From contig NZ_OY734020.1 of the NCBI RefSeq assembly GCF_963455295.1, positions 1,116,001 through 1,180,000 of the forward strand: a stretch of DNA of 64,000 nucleotides, read 5' to 3'. This document shows, in pieces, positions 45,728-53,824 of this stretch. Under the pieces are notes generated by a model. It was not told where the DNA came from, did no database searches, and saw only the letters and a program-made list of their open reading frames with translations. The stretch is from Candidatus Thiodiazotropha sp. CDECU1 (GTDB taxonomy: Bacteria > Pseudomonadota > Gammaproteobacteria > Chromatiales > Chromatiaceae). The position numbers were made by a program, and so were the translations under genes. Position 1 is the stretch's first letter. Every line of letters starts with the position of its first letter.

Positions 45728-46924
45728 TCAATCCCCTGCGCAATAGACGGCGGTTTCAGCGAATACGCGTTTCATGTTGTAGTCGGTTTTGAAGTTGCTG
45801 GTGATTTCTGCGATCCGGGTGCGATCGGCGCTGTCCACGGGCGCGCGCAGGCAGACTGCCTGGAAGGCCTTGGTGACCTGGCATTCGGCGAATGCATGCG
45901 AGTTGGCTAACTCCTCACCCATGGATTTGGCGCCTACTCCGGACCCAGGCAGGTTGGGATCCCAACCCAGCACTGAATTCGGCCCCTCCCGCCAATAGTT
46001 ATCCCATCGGTCATCAGGCGTGATATAGCCATTCTTGAAGACACTGCTGTTGATCAGATATTTGGGCTGCACGCTGTCGGGGGTGTAGACAAGGCGGCCT
46101 CCCTCCATGTCGTCTTCGGGATACTCGTAGTCATAGTAGGCGTAGGCCTGGGCCAGGGGCGCCATGCCGGCATGGCATCCCAGGCAGTTGTTGAACCATA
46201 CCCGGCTATCCCCCCCGGGACTGCGGGTGGCGTCCTGACGGATCCGGTCTGCGGGTCGCGTCGGGTCCTTGATCTCCTCAAGCACCTTGCACATGTGATT
46301 GAGCAGGGTGAAACTGAACATGGCCCGATTGGTGCCGTCAATGAAAAACGCCCTGGCGGCAGCACGGGTGCTGATGACCCCGGCGGTCCCTTCCACAGGT
46401 AGACCTGTCACGCTCGACTGTGTGGTTTGTTGTAGGACATCCTTGAGGTTCAGGCCCTGGCTCTCCATGGCCTCATAGTGGTCGTTATTGCTGTTGGAGT
46501 AGGCAGGTGCATTACTACCCACATACAGGATGTCTGCGGAGAGGAGCTGGTTGAAAGGTACCTCGTCTCTCACCATACCGATGACGGTGGCGCTATAGTC
46601 ATTCAGCGCTGCGAAGGGTGTCATCTCCTCGTTGGTCCAGGGGGTGGCCCAGTTCTTCAGTGTGACATTGTAGAAATCGGGATGCTCGGTAGCGAGCATG
46701 GCAGCTGCCAGGGGATCATTGTTGGTTTCTATCTCTGTGACCATTTGCGCCAGGGTGGCGGTAGACGGTGGCACGCCGGCAATCCGGTCGTGTATGCGTT
46801 TTGCCTGTTCGCGGGGCCCTGCCGACACCATGACACTGAAGAGAGCGAGCAGAGTGAGAGTTAGAAACAGCTGTGGTTTATTAGGAAGCAAAATACTATC
46901 TTTGTACTGACCCTGAAATGACAT
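45728..46924 (-). CDS. Exported c-type cytochrome-like protein
   Basis: A 398-residue protein with an N-terminal hydrophobic signal (QLFLTLTLLALFSVMVSAGP). A single haem-attachment motif, FNNCLGCHAGM, lies at about residues 245-250. The rest shows tryptophan/tyrosine-rich stretches (WATPWTNEEMTPFAALNDYS, YDYEYPEDDMEGGRLVYTP) and a C-terminal region with three further cysteines. No standard cytochrome class is recognised. The ATG at 46924 has AGGGG upstream; an earlier start at 47026 would put 34 atypical residues before the signal peptide. It ends 10 bases before the LamG gene on the same strand. Confidence 0.82.
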   Translation of the reverse strand: MSFQGQYKDSILLPNKPQLFLTLTLLALFSVMVSAGPREQAKRIHDRIAGVPPSTATLAQMVTEIETNNDPLAAAMLATEHPDFYNVTLKNWATPWTNEEMTPFAALNDYSATVIGMVRDEVPFNQLLSADILYVGSNAPAYSNSNNDHYEAMESQGLNLKDVLQQTTQSSVTGLPVEGTAGVISTRAAARAFFIDGTNRAMFSFTLLNHMCKVLEEIKDPTRPADRIRQDATRSPGGDSRVWFNNCLGCHAGMAPLAQAYAYYDYEYPEDDMEGGRLVYTPDSVQPKYLINSSVFKNGYITPDDRWDNYWREGPNSVLGWDPNLPGSGVGAKSMGEELANSHAFAECQVTKAFQAVCLRAPVDSADRTRIAEITSNFKTDYNMKRVFAETAVYCAGD

Positions 46925-47271
46925 GATGAACGTGCCCCTGTATCCATCTTTGTGACTTACCTCGAAGCTGCCTTCGAGCCACATGTATCGTTTCCTTTCT
47001 TCTATATCTTTCCCAATTTTTGTCAATCCGAAGTGGTGAATACGTGACCTCTGTTTTTTAAGGGTGTGAACTCGCGCACTGATTGGTCACTTCGATGAGG
47101 TAGACTCTCAAGTCCATGATTTTACTAGTCGATAGCACGAGTCAATACTCGTCCTGAGCAGTTTTTGATGATGTCCCCTGGTTACACCTTGGGCGGGTGG
47201 ACGGACGGGGCAGGCATACACGGCTCGATCAGATCTTAAAGATCGGATTTCCAGGAGGATCCAAGCTACAG
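46925..47271. promoter_or_regulatory. Divergent promoter region with an inverted repeat
   Basis: About 350 bases between the leftward cytochrome operon and the rightward HzsA-related operon. A perfect inverted repeat CTCGAA-N6-TTCGAG lies at 46961-46978, 37 bases upstream of the cytochrome start. An AGGAGG sequence at about 47253 precedes the HzsA-like ATG by 13 bases. Regulator unknown. Confidence 0.4.
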
Positions 47272-49905
47272 ATGAAACTGGTTAATCCCATAATGATGCT
47301 TCCAAGTCTGTTTGCCCTGTTGCTCATCCTCGGTCTGTATGGATGCGGTGGTGGAAGCAGCCAGGAACAGGATCCGGTAGTTGTGGATTACCCTGTGGCG
47401 TATGTGAAGCGTCCGATTACAGAGACAACCAACACCGACATCCGCGTCAGTCAGTTCAGCGAGGCGGGTGGAGACCTCTACCTGAAGGACTACGCTGCAG
47501 CTGGGGCTGAAGAGCTCAACCTGACAGGATCGGTAACTGATGGTGAGGGTGATGTCAGGGATGTCAGTGTCTCATTTGACGGAACCAAATTACTCTTTTC
47601 TCTCAGGCTTCCCCTCATCGAGGATGCCGAGCCCGAAGATCAGCCGACATGGAATATCTGGGAGTATGACATTCCCAGTGAATCCTTGAGTCGCGTCATC
47701 GTTTCGGATATCACTGCGGAAGACGGGCATGACCGCTTTCCTCAATATCTGCCCGACGGGCGCATCGTCTTCTCTTCCACCAGACAGCGCCTTGCCAAGG
47801 CTCGATTACTGGATGAGGGCAAGCCCCAATATCTCGCTATGGAGCGGTCGGTTGACGAGCCCGCCATGGTGCTGCATGTCATGAACAGTGACGGTACCAA
47901 TCTTACGCAGATCTCGTTCAACCGCAGCCATGACTTCTCTCCCAGCGTTCTCGCCAATGGCCAGGTTGTGTTCAGTCGCTGGGACAATGCCGATGGCAAT
48001 AATGCCATTCATCTCTACCGTATGAATCCTGATGGCACTGAGATGGAGCTGCTGTACGGATTGAACAGCCACGATTCCGGAACCGGAGGCAGCACGGTGC
48101 AGTTTCTGCGTCCGATCGAGATGCCGGACGGCCGTATTCTGGCACTGGTGTTGCCTTTCGATGGTACCAATGAGGGCGGCGACCTGGTGCTGATAGACAG
48201 TACCAACTATGTGGACAACGACCAGCCTACATGGGAAAACATGGGTCTGACCGGCCCGGCGCAGTCTCAGGCGACCACCCTCCAGGTCTCCACTGACGGG
48301 AGTCTGTCGAGGGGGGGGCAGCTGCGCAGCGCCTACCCAATGTTCGACGGGACGGATCGAATGGTGATCAGCTGGAACCAGTGTCGGGCCTTGGAAGACG
48401 ATGTCATCGTTCCCTGCACAGAGGAGCGTCTCGCCAATCCCGATACAGAAGCTGCACCACCTCTCTACGGCCTGTTTATCTATGACGGCGATGAGGGGAC
48501 CCAGCAACCGATCGTCAAGCCGCAAGAGGGCATCATCTACACAGATGCGGTGGTGGCGGTGGCGCGTAGCGTGCCGACTATTCGCCACGACAAGACTGCA
48601 GGTATCGATCTTGATCCGACCCTGGTGTCAGATCAGGCCGGGTTGCTGCATATTCGCAGTGTCTATGACCTGGATGGGGTTGACGTGGCAGATCCCGACA
48701 TTGCTACCCTCGCGGATCCGGCACAAACACGGGCAGATCAACGTCCGGCAAGGTTTCTGCGCCTGATCAAGCAGGTAACCATACCCGATGATGATGTGCT
48801 CGATTTTCCCAACAGTGCGTTTGGCGCAACCACCCAGTTTGGTATGCGCGAGGTGATCGGTTACACACCCATCGAACCCGATGGATCGGTACAGGTGAAG
48901 GTGCCTGCCAATGTACCCGTCAGTTTCAGTATCCTGGATGCGGATGGACAACGGGTCGATCAACCCCATACATTCTGGCTCCAGTTCAGGCCGGGAGAGG
49001 TGGTGACTTGTGGTGGTTGTCATGCTGCGGACAGTCCGCTTACCCATGGACGTTTGAGTGCCGCGCCACCCAGTGTCAACAGTGGCGGTACAGCCAGTGG
49101 TGTACCCTTCCCCAATGCCAATCCTGAGCTTTGGAGCGATTTCGGCGAGACCATGGCACAGACACGCAATCGTCTTCAGTGCAGTGCCAGTGCTTGTGAT
49201 CCCAGCATGGACTTGTTGTTTACCGATGTCTGGACCGACCCGGCCATGCGGGAGCCGGATGCAGAGTTCAGCTATCGCTACGCAGATCTGGAAACCCAGT
49301 CACCCATGAGTGACCCTGTCTGCAGCAGCGATTGGACTGTGTTTTGTCGTGCGGTGATACATTACGAAGATCATATTCATCCCTTATGGTCTCTACCGCG
49401 ACCGGTATTCGATGCCACGGATACTCAAATCGATGACCATACCTGTACCCTGTGTCATGATACGGACGATGACGGTGTGACGGTGGTGCCGGATGGTCAA
49501 CTGGATCTGACTGATGGTGCATCCGAAGACGAGCCTGATCACTTCGCCGCCTATCGGGAGCTGCTCTTTAGCGACAACGAGCAAGAGGTGGTGGATGGTC
49601 TTCTGGTTGATATTCTGGTGCCGCAATTGGATGAAAATGGCCAGCAACTCTATGAAACCGATGAGAACGGTGCATTGGTACTGGATGCAGATGGCAATCC
49701 GATTCCACTACCTGACGTACCGGTCCAGGTGCCTCCCTCGATGCAGGCGGGTTCGGCAAGTGGCGGCCGTTTCCTAAGCTTGTTTGATCCAGGTGGTGTT
49801 CATGCGGGTTATCTGAGTGATGCGGAGAAAAAACTGATTACTGAATGGCTTGATATAGGCGCTCAGTATTACAATGACCCCTTCATGGCACCAGTGGATG
49901 ATTGA
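47272..49905 (+). CDS. HzsA-related dihaem lipoprotein (beta-propeller plus CxxCH)
   Basis: An 877-residue lipoprotein: signal LFALLLILGLYGC with lipidated C25. The N-terminal half is a TolB-like beta-propeller (VSVSFDGTKLLFSLRL, HDRFPQYLPDGRIVFSSTRQ, VMNSDGTNLTQISFN). A middle domain resembles the hydrazine synthase alpha-subunit family, with REVIGYTPIEPDGSVQVKVP. Two haem motifs follow: CGGCH near residue 580 and CTLCH near 724. The family name does not imply hydrazine synthesis; no HzsB/HzsC partner is present. The ATG at 47272 is chosen because an upstream extension has no signal peptide. Its stop overlaps the next gene. Confidence 0.87.
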   Translation: MKLVNPIMMLPSLFALLLILGLYGCGGGSSQEQDPVVVDYPVAYVKRPITETTNTDIRVSQFSEAGGDLYLKDYAAAGAEELNLTGSVTDGEGDVRDVSVSFDGTKLLFSLRLPLIEDAEPEDQPTWNIWEYDIPSESLSRVIVSDITAEDGHDRFPQYLPDGRIVFSSTRQRLAKARLLDEGKPQYLAMERSVDEPAMVLHVMNSDGTNLTQISFNRSHDFSPSVLANGQVVFSRWDNADGNNAIHLYRMNPDGTEMELLYGLNSHDSGTGGSTVQFLRPIEMPDGRILALVLPFDGTNEGGDLVLIDSTNYVDNDQPTWENMGLTGPAQSQATTLQVSTDGSLSRGGQLRSAYPMFDGTDRMVISWNQCRALEDDVIVPCTEERLANPDTEAAPPLYGLFIYDGDEGTQQPIVKPQEGIIYTDAVVAVARSVPTIRHDKTAGIDLDPTLVSDQAGLLHIRSVYDLDGVDVADPDIATLADPAQTRADQRPARFLRLIKQVTIPDDDVLDFPNSAFGATTQFGMREVIGYTPIEPDGSVQVKVPANVPVSFSILDADGQRVDQPHTFWLQFRPGEVVTCGGCHAADSPLTHGRLSAAPPSVNSGGTASGVPFPNANPELWSDFGETMAQTRNRLQCSASACDPSMDLLFTDVWTDPAMREPDAEFSYRYADLETQSPMSDPVCSSDWTVFCRAVIHYEDHIHPLWSLPRPVFDATDTQIDDHTCTLCHDTDDDGVTVVPDGQLDLTDGASEDEPDHFAAYRELLFSDNEQEVVDGLLVDILVPQLDENGQQLYETDENGALVLDADGNPIPLPDVPVQVPPSMQAGSASGGRFLSLFDPGGVHAGYLSDAEKKLITEWLDIGAQYYNDPFMAPVDD

Positions 49906-50663
49906 GTTTGAGATTTTTTAGGTTAAAGCGGTACCTGTGGACGAGCTGGTTATTGATCTGGCTGATGCCTGCAATCTGTTTAGCGGATGAAGAGTATCTA
50001 CGGGTTCAGGTGACGGCCCCCTACATCGAAATGCACACAGGACCGGGGGAGACCTATCCCATCGTCCAGGTGGCGGAAAGGATGGAGTGGGTCGAGATTC
50101 GAAAGCGTCGTACCGATTGGTTCCAAGTGGTCACGCGCCGGGGCCGATCGGGTTGGGTCAGCCTTGAACAGATGCGCCGCACCCAAACCTCGGATGGAGA
50201 GCCGCTGCAGCTGGCATCCTATTCACAGGACGACTTCAGGGACAGGGATTGGGAGTTCGGTTTCTATGGGGGTGACATGGAGGGCGCCACCCTACTTGGT
50301 TTGTATGGCGGTTACTCGTTCAATGAAAATCTCTCCACTGAACTCAGTTTTTCCCAGGCCTTGGGGGATTTCTCAAGCGAATACCTGTTTGACGTCAACT
50401 TGCTTTCCCAACCCTTTCCCGAGTGGACCTACAGTCCCTTCTTCACTTTGGGAGGGGGCGTGATTCGTACCGAGCCCAAGTCCACATTGGTTCAGGCTGA
50501 GGATCGCACCGACACTACGGCCCATGTAGGCGTTGGCTTACGTGTCTATCTGACGCGGCGTTTTTTTCTGCGTGGAGAGTTTCGCCACTACACCGCATTT
50601 ACCAGTCGTGAAGACAACGAGGAATTTGACCAGTGGAAAATCGGACTCGGTTTCTTTTTCTGA
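49902..50663 (+). CDS. SH3-domain and outer-membrane beta-barrel protein
   Basis: A 253-residue exported protein. The signal peptide is TSWLLIWLMPAICLA. A bacterial SH3 domain (about residues 32-92: VTAPYIEMHTGPGETYPIVQ, SGWVSLEQM) precedes a small eight-strand-like barrel. The barrel has GLYGGYSFNENLSTELSFSQ and ends with an aromatic residue (KIGLGFFF), as outer-membrane proteins do. The start is TTG at 49902, overlapping the HzsA-like stop, with a second TTG at 49908 possible. Translational coupling ties it to the haem lipoprotein. It may anchor the complex between peptidoglycan and outer membrane. Confidence 0.8.
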   Translation: MSLRFFRLKRYLWTSWLLIWLMPAICLADEEYLRVQVTAPYIEMHTGPGETYPIVQVAERMEWVEIRKRRTDWFQVVTRRGRSGWVSLEQMRRTQTSDGEPLQLASYSQDDFRDRDWEFGFYGGDMEGATLLGLYGGYSFNENLSTELSFSQALGDFSSEYLFDVNLLSQPFPEWTYSPFFTLGGGVIRTEPKSTLVQAEDRTDTTAHVGVGLRVYLTRRFFLRGEFRHYTAFTSREDNEEFDQWKIGLGFFF

Positions 50664-51295
50664 ACCCAGCGCTGCTTGTGATGGCGTGGATCATGATGCC
50701 TTGCATGGCAGCAGAACCTATCGGAGAGGGCCTGCGTGAGGAGTTGCTTATTGAACCTGAGATTGCGCGCAGGGAGATCGTGGAACCCGAAATCGATACC
50801 GAGGACTTCGAGATAGGGTTCTATGTCGGGCTGATGAGTATCGAGGATTTCGGCACCAGTGGTGTGTTTGGCGCCCGCTTCGCCTATCACCTCACGGACT
50901 CCATATTCGTTGAGGCGGCGGTCGGCACCACCGAGGCCAACGAGACCAGTTTTGAACTCCTGGGTGGTGATATTCAGCTGCTCACCGATGATGAACGTGA
51001 TTTTACCTATTACAACCTCTCGGTGGGGTACAACCTGCTTCCCGGTGAGGTGTTTTTGGGTGGCAAGTATGCCTTCAACAGTCAGTTCTATCTGATTGGC
51101 GGTGCCGGTAGCACCCGCTTTGCAGGGGATGATGAGTTTACTGTCAACCTGGGTGCTGGCTATCGCCTCTTGATCAATGATTGGCTAACCCTGCATCTCG
51201 ATGCCAGGGATCATATGTTTGAATCAGACCTGTTGGGTGAATCGAAGACAATTCACAACTTCGAGCTGCACGCTGGCCTGACCTACTTCTTTTGA
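50633..51295 (+). CDS. Outer-membrane beta-barrel domain protein (OMP_myx-like)
   Basis: A 220-residue exported barrel protein. Signal peptide PALLVMAWIMMPCMA, an acidic linker (LLIEPEIARREIVEPEIDTE), then a barrel with FGARFAYHLTDSIFVEAAVG, NLSVGYNLLPGEVFLGGKYA and the C-terminal HAGLTYFF. The linker-plus-barrel form resembles the small outer-membrane barrel family frequent in myxobacteria. The GTG start at 50633 has GAGGAA 8 bases upstream and overlaps the preceding gene by 31 bases. Paired with the SH3 barrel, it suggests two barrels of one complex. Confidence 0.8.
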   Translation: MENRTRFLFLNPALLVMAWIMMPCMAAEPIGEGLREELLIEPEIARREIVEPEIDTEDFEIGFYVGLMSIEDFGTSGVFGARFAYHLTDSIFVEAAVGTTEANETSFELLGGDIQLLTDDERDFTYYNLSVGYNLLPGEVFLGGKYAFNSQFYLIGGAGSTRFAGDDEFTVNLGAGYRLLINDWLTLHLDARDHMFESDLLGESKTIHNFELHAGLTYFF

Positions 51296-51305
51296 GGGAA
51301 TGATG

Positions 51306-51821
51306 ATGTTAAGTAAACGCCAGATACGAAGTCGATTGCACCAGCTGATCCTGGCCGGCCTGTTATCCATGGCTTGTGGCTATGCCGCTGCAGCCAATCA
51401 GACGCCCATGGCTCCAGATTTCACCCTCAAGAGTCGCGAGGGGGTGAATATAAAACTGAGTGAGCTGAGAGGCCAGGTGGTGATGGTTAATTTTTGGGCA
51501 TCCTGGTGTGGTCCCTGTCGTCAGGAGATGCCCCTGTTGCAGCAGTTGTTCGATCGCTATCAATCCCTGGGATTTTCCTTGCTGGGGGTGAATGTGGATG
51601 AAGACAAGAAGGCTGCGGACAAGATGTTGAGCGATCTGCCGGTGAGCTTCCCCATCCTCTACGATGACCGTAGCCAGGTGAGTAAGGAGTACCAGGTTAA
51701 AGCGATGCCGAGCACCTTCATGGTCGACAGGGACGGGCGGATACGTTATCTGCATAAGGGATACAAACCTGGCTACGAGGAAGAGTACCAACAGCAGATC
51801 CGTGAGCTGCTGCGTGAGTAA
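51306..51821 (+). CDS. TlpA/ResA-like thioredoxin-fold protein
   Basis: A 171-residue periplasmic thiol-disulfide protein. The signal peptide is LILAGLLSMACGYAAAA. The redox site is WASWCGPCRQEM, with WCGPC at about residues 69-73. The cis-proline segment is KAMPSTFMVDRDGRIRYLHK. Three ATGs in a row occur at 51300, 51303 and 51306; the last has the best distance to GAGGG. In a cluster rich in CxxCH proteins, a reductant keeping haem-site cysteines reduced for c-type cytochrome assembly is a natural role. This is inferred from context. Confidence 0.9.
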   Translation: MLSKRQIRSRLHQLILAGLLSMACGYAAAANQTPMAPDFTLKSREGVNIKLSELRGQVVMVNFWASWCGPCRQEMPLLQQLFDRYQSLGFSLLGVNVDEDKKAADKMLSDLPVSFPILYDDRSQVSKEYQVKAMPSTFMVDRDGRIRYLHKGYKPGYEEEYQQQIRELLRE

Positions 51822-51833
51822 TCATTGAATTAA

Positions 51834-52070
51834 ATGAAAACGATGCAAAATAGAATCTGCCGGTTGCTGTGCTTGCTGTCCGTTCTCGCCATCACGGGAT
51901 GCAGTATAGAGCCCTGGGTGCAACCCTATGAACGGGCTCATCTGGCCGACCCGATCATGAGCTTTGATCGTGACCCTGTCGCGAGCACCTATCGGCACCA
52001 TGTCTATCAGACCCGTGAGGCGGCACGCGGTGCCGAGGGTGGCGGTGGAGGGGGATGTGGCTGTAACTAG
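51834..52070 (+). CDS. DUF4266 small lipoprotein with Gly/Cys C-terminal tail
   Basis: A 78-residue lipoprotein: signal LLSVLAITGC with C23, then a conserved-looking segment WVQPYERAHLADPIMSFDRD and HHVYQTREAARGAEG. The chain ends GGGGGGCGCN, a six-glycine run followed by Cys-Gly-Cys-Asn. The family is DUF4266, usually encoded beside DUF3570 barrels and redox genes. The two tail cysteines could bind a metal, form a disulfide with the TlpA protein, or be modified. The DNA coding for the glycine run also supplies the GGAGG ribosome binding site for the next gene. Confidence 0.88.
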   Translation: MKTMQNRICRLLCLLSVLAITGCSIEPWVQPYERAHLADPIMSFDRDPVASTYRHHVYQTREAARGAEGGGGGGCGCN

Positions 52071-53256
52071 TCTCACTACCATGCGCGGTCCTGCTTCTAC
52101 TGTTCCATGGCTGATACCCGGGCAGGGCTATATCGCCCTGGTGATGGCGATACTGCTATTGATGAGCAGTGTGACGTTACAGGCCACGGTTCTCCCTGAA
52201 GATCGGGCGGATGTCATGTATCACCGTTACGATGGCGGCGGAGTCGAAGTGGATGGGCCGTCGATCCTGGTACGTAAATCCTTTTCCGGGAATATCTCCC
52301 TGAATGCCAACTACTATATCGACTCCATCTCAAGCGCATCGGTGGATGTGATCAGTATGGCGTCGCCCTATACGGAGGAACGCACTGAAACCAGCCTGGC
52401 GATGGACTATCTGCACAATAAGACCTTGATGAGTCTGGCGGTAACCCGCAGTGACGAGAGTGACTACCAGGCTGAGACCAGTAGCGTTTCCGTCAGCCAT
52501 GATATGTTTGGTGATCTGACAACCGTGTCTCTCGGATATGCGGTGGGTAACGACGATATCAGCCGTAATGGAGACAGTGACTTCGGTGAATCCCTGAAGC
52601 GCCAGAACTACCGCATCGGTGTCAGCCAGATATTGACCAAGGAGAGTATTCTCGATATCAACTGGGAGACAATCACCGACGAGGGATATCTGAACAATCC
52701 CTATCGTTCCTACCGCTTTCTCGATCCCCTGAGTGAGAATGGCTATGGTTTTCAGGCCGAGCGCTATCCAAGTACACGAACCAGTAACGCCCTGGCCTTG
52801 CGACTGAAATATTATCTTCCCTATCGTGCCGCCCTCAGCGGTGAATACCGCTATTTCAACGACACCTGGGGTATCAGTGCCAACAACCTGGAGTTTGCCT
52901 ATACCCACCCCCTGGAGAAGGACTGGGTGATCGATGTGCGTTACCGTTACTACACCCAGAACGCGGCCGATTTCTACAGCGATCTCTTCTCACGCCAGAA
53001 TGAGCAGAATTTTCTGGCCCGGGACAAAGAGTTGAGCACTTTCCAGAGCCACACTGTCGGATTCACGGTGAGTTATGATTTTCATCCCCAGAAGTGGCAG
53101 TTTATCGATAACGGCAGCCTCAATCTCTCCCTCGACCTGATCCGCTTCAATTATGACGATTTCCGTGATATCACCGGGGGCGGTGTTGCCGGTGAGGAAC
53201 CCTTCTACTCATTTACCGCGAATGTGATCAAGGCCTACCTTTCGGTCTGGTATTGA
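52057..53256 (+). CDS. DUF3570 outer-membrane beta-barrel protein
   Basis: A 399-residue exported barrel. The signal peptide is ALVMAILLLMSSVTLQATVL. The mature chain starts with a DRADVMYHRYDGGGVEVDGP segment typical of DUF3570. Many alternating strands follow (GYFQAERYPSTRTSNAL-like and LALRLKYYLPYRAALSGEYR), and the chain ends KAYLSVWY with an aromatic terminus. The GTG at 52057 has GGAGG 5 bases upstream, within the end of the DUF4266 gene; the ATG at 52081 is the alternative. Last gene of the rightward haem/barrel operon. Confidence 0.87.
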   Translation: MAVTSLTTMRGPASTVPWLIPGQGYIALVMAILLLMSSVTLQATVLPEDRADVMYHRYDGGGVEVDGPSILVRKSFSGNISLNANYYIDSISSASVDVISMASPYTEERTETSLAMDYLHNKTLMSLAVTRSDESDYQAETSSVSVSHDMFGDLTTVSLGYAVGNDDISRNGDSDFGESLKRQNYRIGVSQILTKESILDINWETITDEGYLNNPYRSYRFLDPLSENGYGFQAERYPSTRTSNALALRLKYYLPYRAALSGEYRYFNDTWGISANNLEFAYTHPLEKDWVIDVRYRYYTQNAADFYSDLFSRQNEQNFLARDKELSTFQSHTVGFTVSYDFHPQKWQFIDNGSLNLSLDLIRFNYDDFRDITGGGVAGEEPFYSFTANVIKAYLSVWY

Positions 53257-53271
53257 CTGGATAGGGAGTAG

Positions 53272-53290
53272 GGTGGGGTCCTGCCCCACC
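53272..53290. terminator. Hairpin after the DUF3570 gene
   Basis: Perfect 7-bp arms GGTGGGG / CCCCACC with a 5-base loop, 15 bases after the stop. No T-tract follows, so it is a weak terminator candidate separating the accessory operon from yajC. Confidence 0.45.
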
Positions 53291-53439
53291 AGTGCGTAGA
53301 TGATAGGCCGGAATCAAACCGGAAGTTCACATAAGCCTGCTTATTTTCCCCTTCTGTGTCATAATCGGCCGCTGATTTTAACTGCGGGCAGGATCTGCCT
53401 GTCGGACACTGTTTTGGCCCGAATGAGAGGATAGTTGAA

Positions 53440-53772
53440 ATGAGTTTTTTTATATCTGACGCCTTGGCGGAGGCACCTGCCGCTACGGAGCAGGCGAGTG
53501 CCATTACCGGACTGCTGCCTTTGGTGATTTTTGGCGCGGTACTTTATTTCTTGATGATTCGTCCCCAGGTAAAGCGCCAGAAGGAGCATAAAAAGATGGT
53601 CGAGGCCCTGGCCAAGGGGGATGAAGTCGTCACTACCGGCGGCATGGCGGGTAAAATATCCGATCTTGGGGAGAACTTTCTCCTGCTAGAGATATCAGAT
53701 GGAACCGCGGTAAAGATACGCAGGCAGGCCGTTGACTCGGTATTGCCCAAGGGATCCCTTAAAGAGCTTTAG
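53440..53772 (+). CDS. yajC: Preprotein translocase subunit YajC
   Basis: Small accessory subunit of the SecDF-YajC complex that helps SecYEG export. The 110-residue protein has one transmembrane helix at about residues 23-42 (GLLPLVIFGAVLYFLMIRPQ). It is followed by the family signature RPQVKRQKEHKKMVEALAKG and GDEVVTTGGMAGKI. It is followed by secD and secF on the same strand. Confidence 0.96.
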   Translation: MSFFISDALAEAPAATEQASAITGLLPLVIFGAVLYFLMIRPQVKRQKEHKKMVEALAKGDEVVTTGGMAGKISDLGENFLLLEISDGTAVKIRRQAVDSVLPKGSLKEL

Positions 53773-53824
53773 CCGATAGTGTGTGAATCCACTTCTCTCT
53801 TAGTACTAACATTTTGAAACTACG

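Noticed and set aside
48811-48840. FGATTQ in the HzsA-like protein as an ApbE target
   Set aside because: Phe at the Ser/Thr position and Gln at the final Ser/Thr position break the motif more severely than DYKRGATVS.
47272-49905. Hydrazine synthase (anammox) activity
   Set aside because: Only a family-level resemblance to HzsA is visible. No HzsB/HzsC or hydrazine dehydrogenase is present and the host looks gammaproteobacterial.
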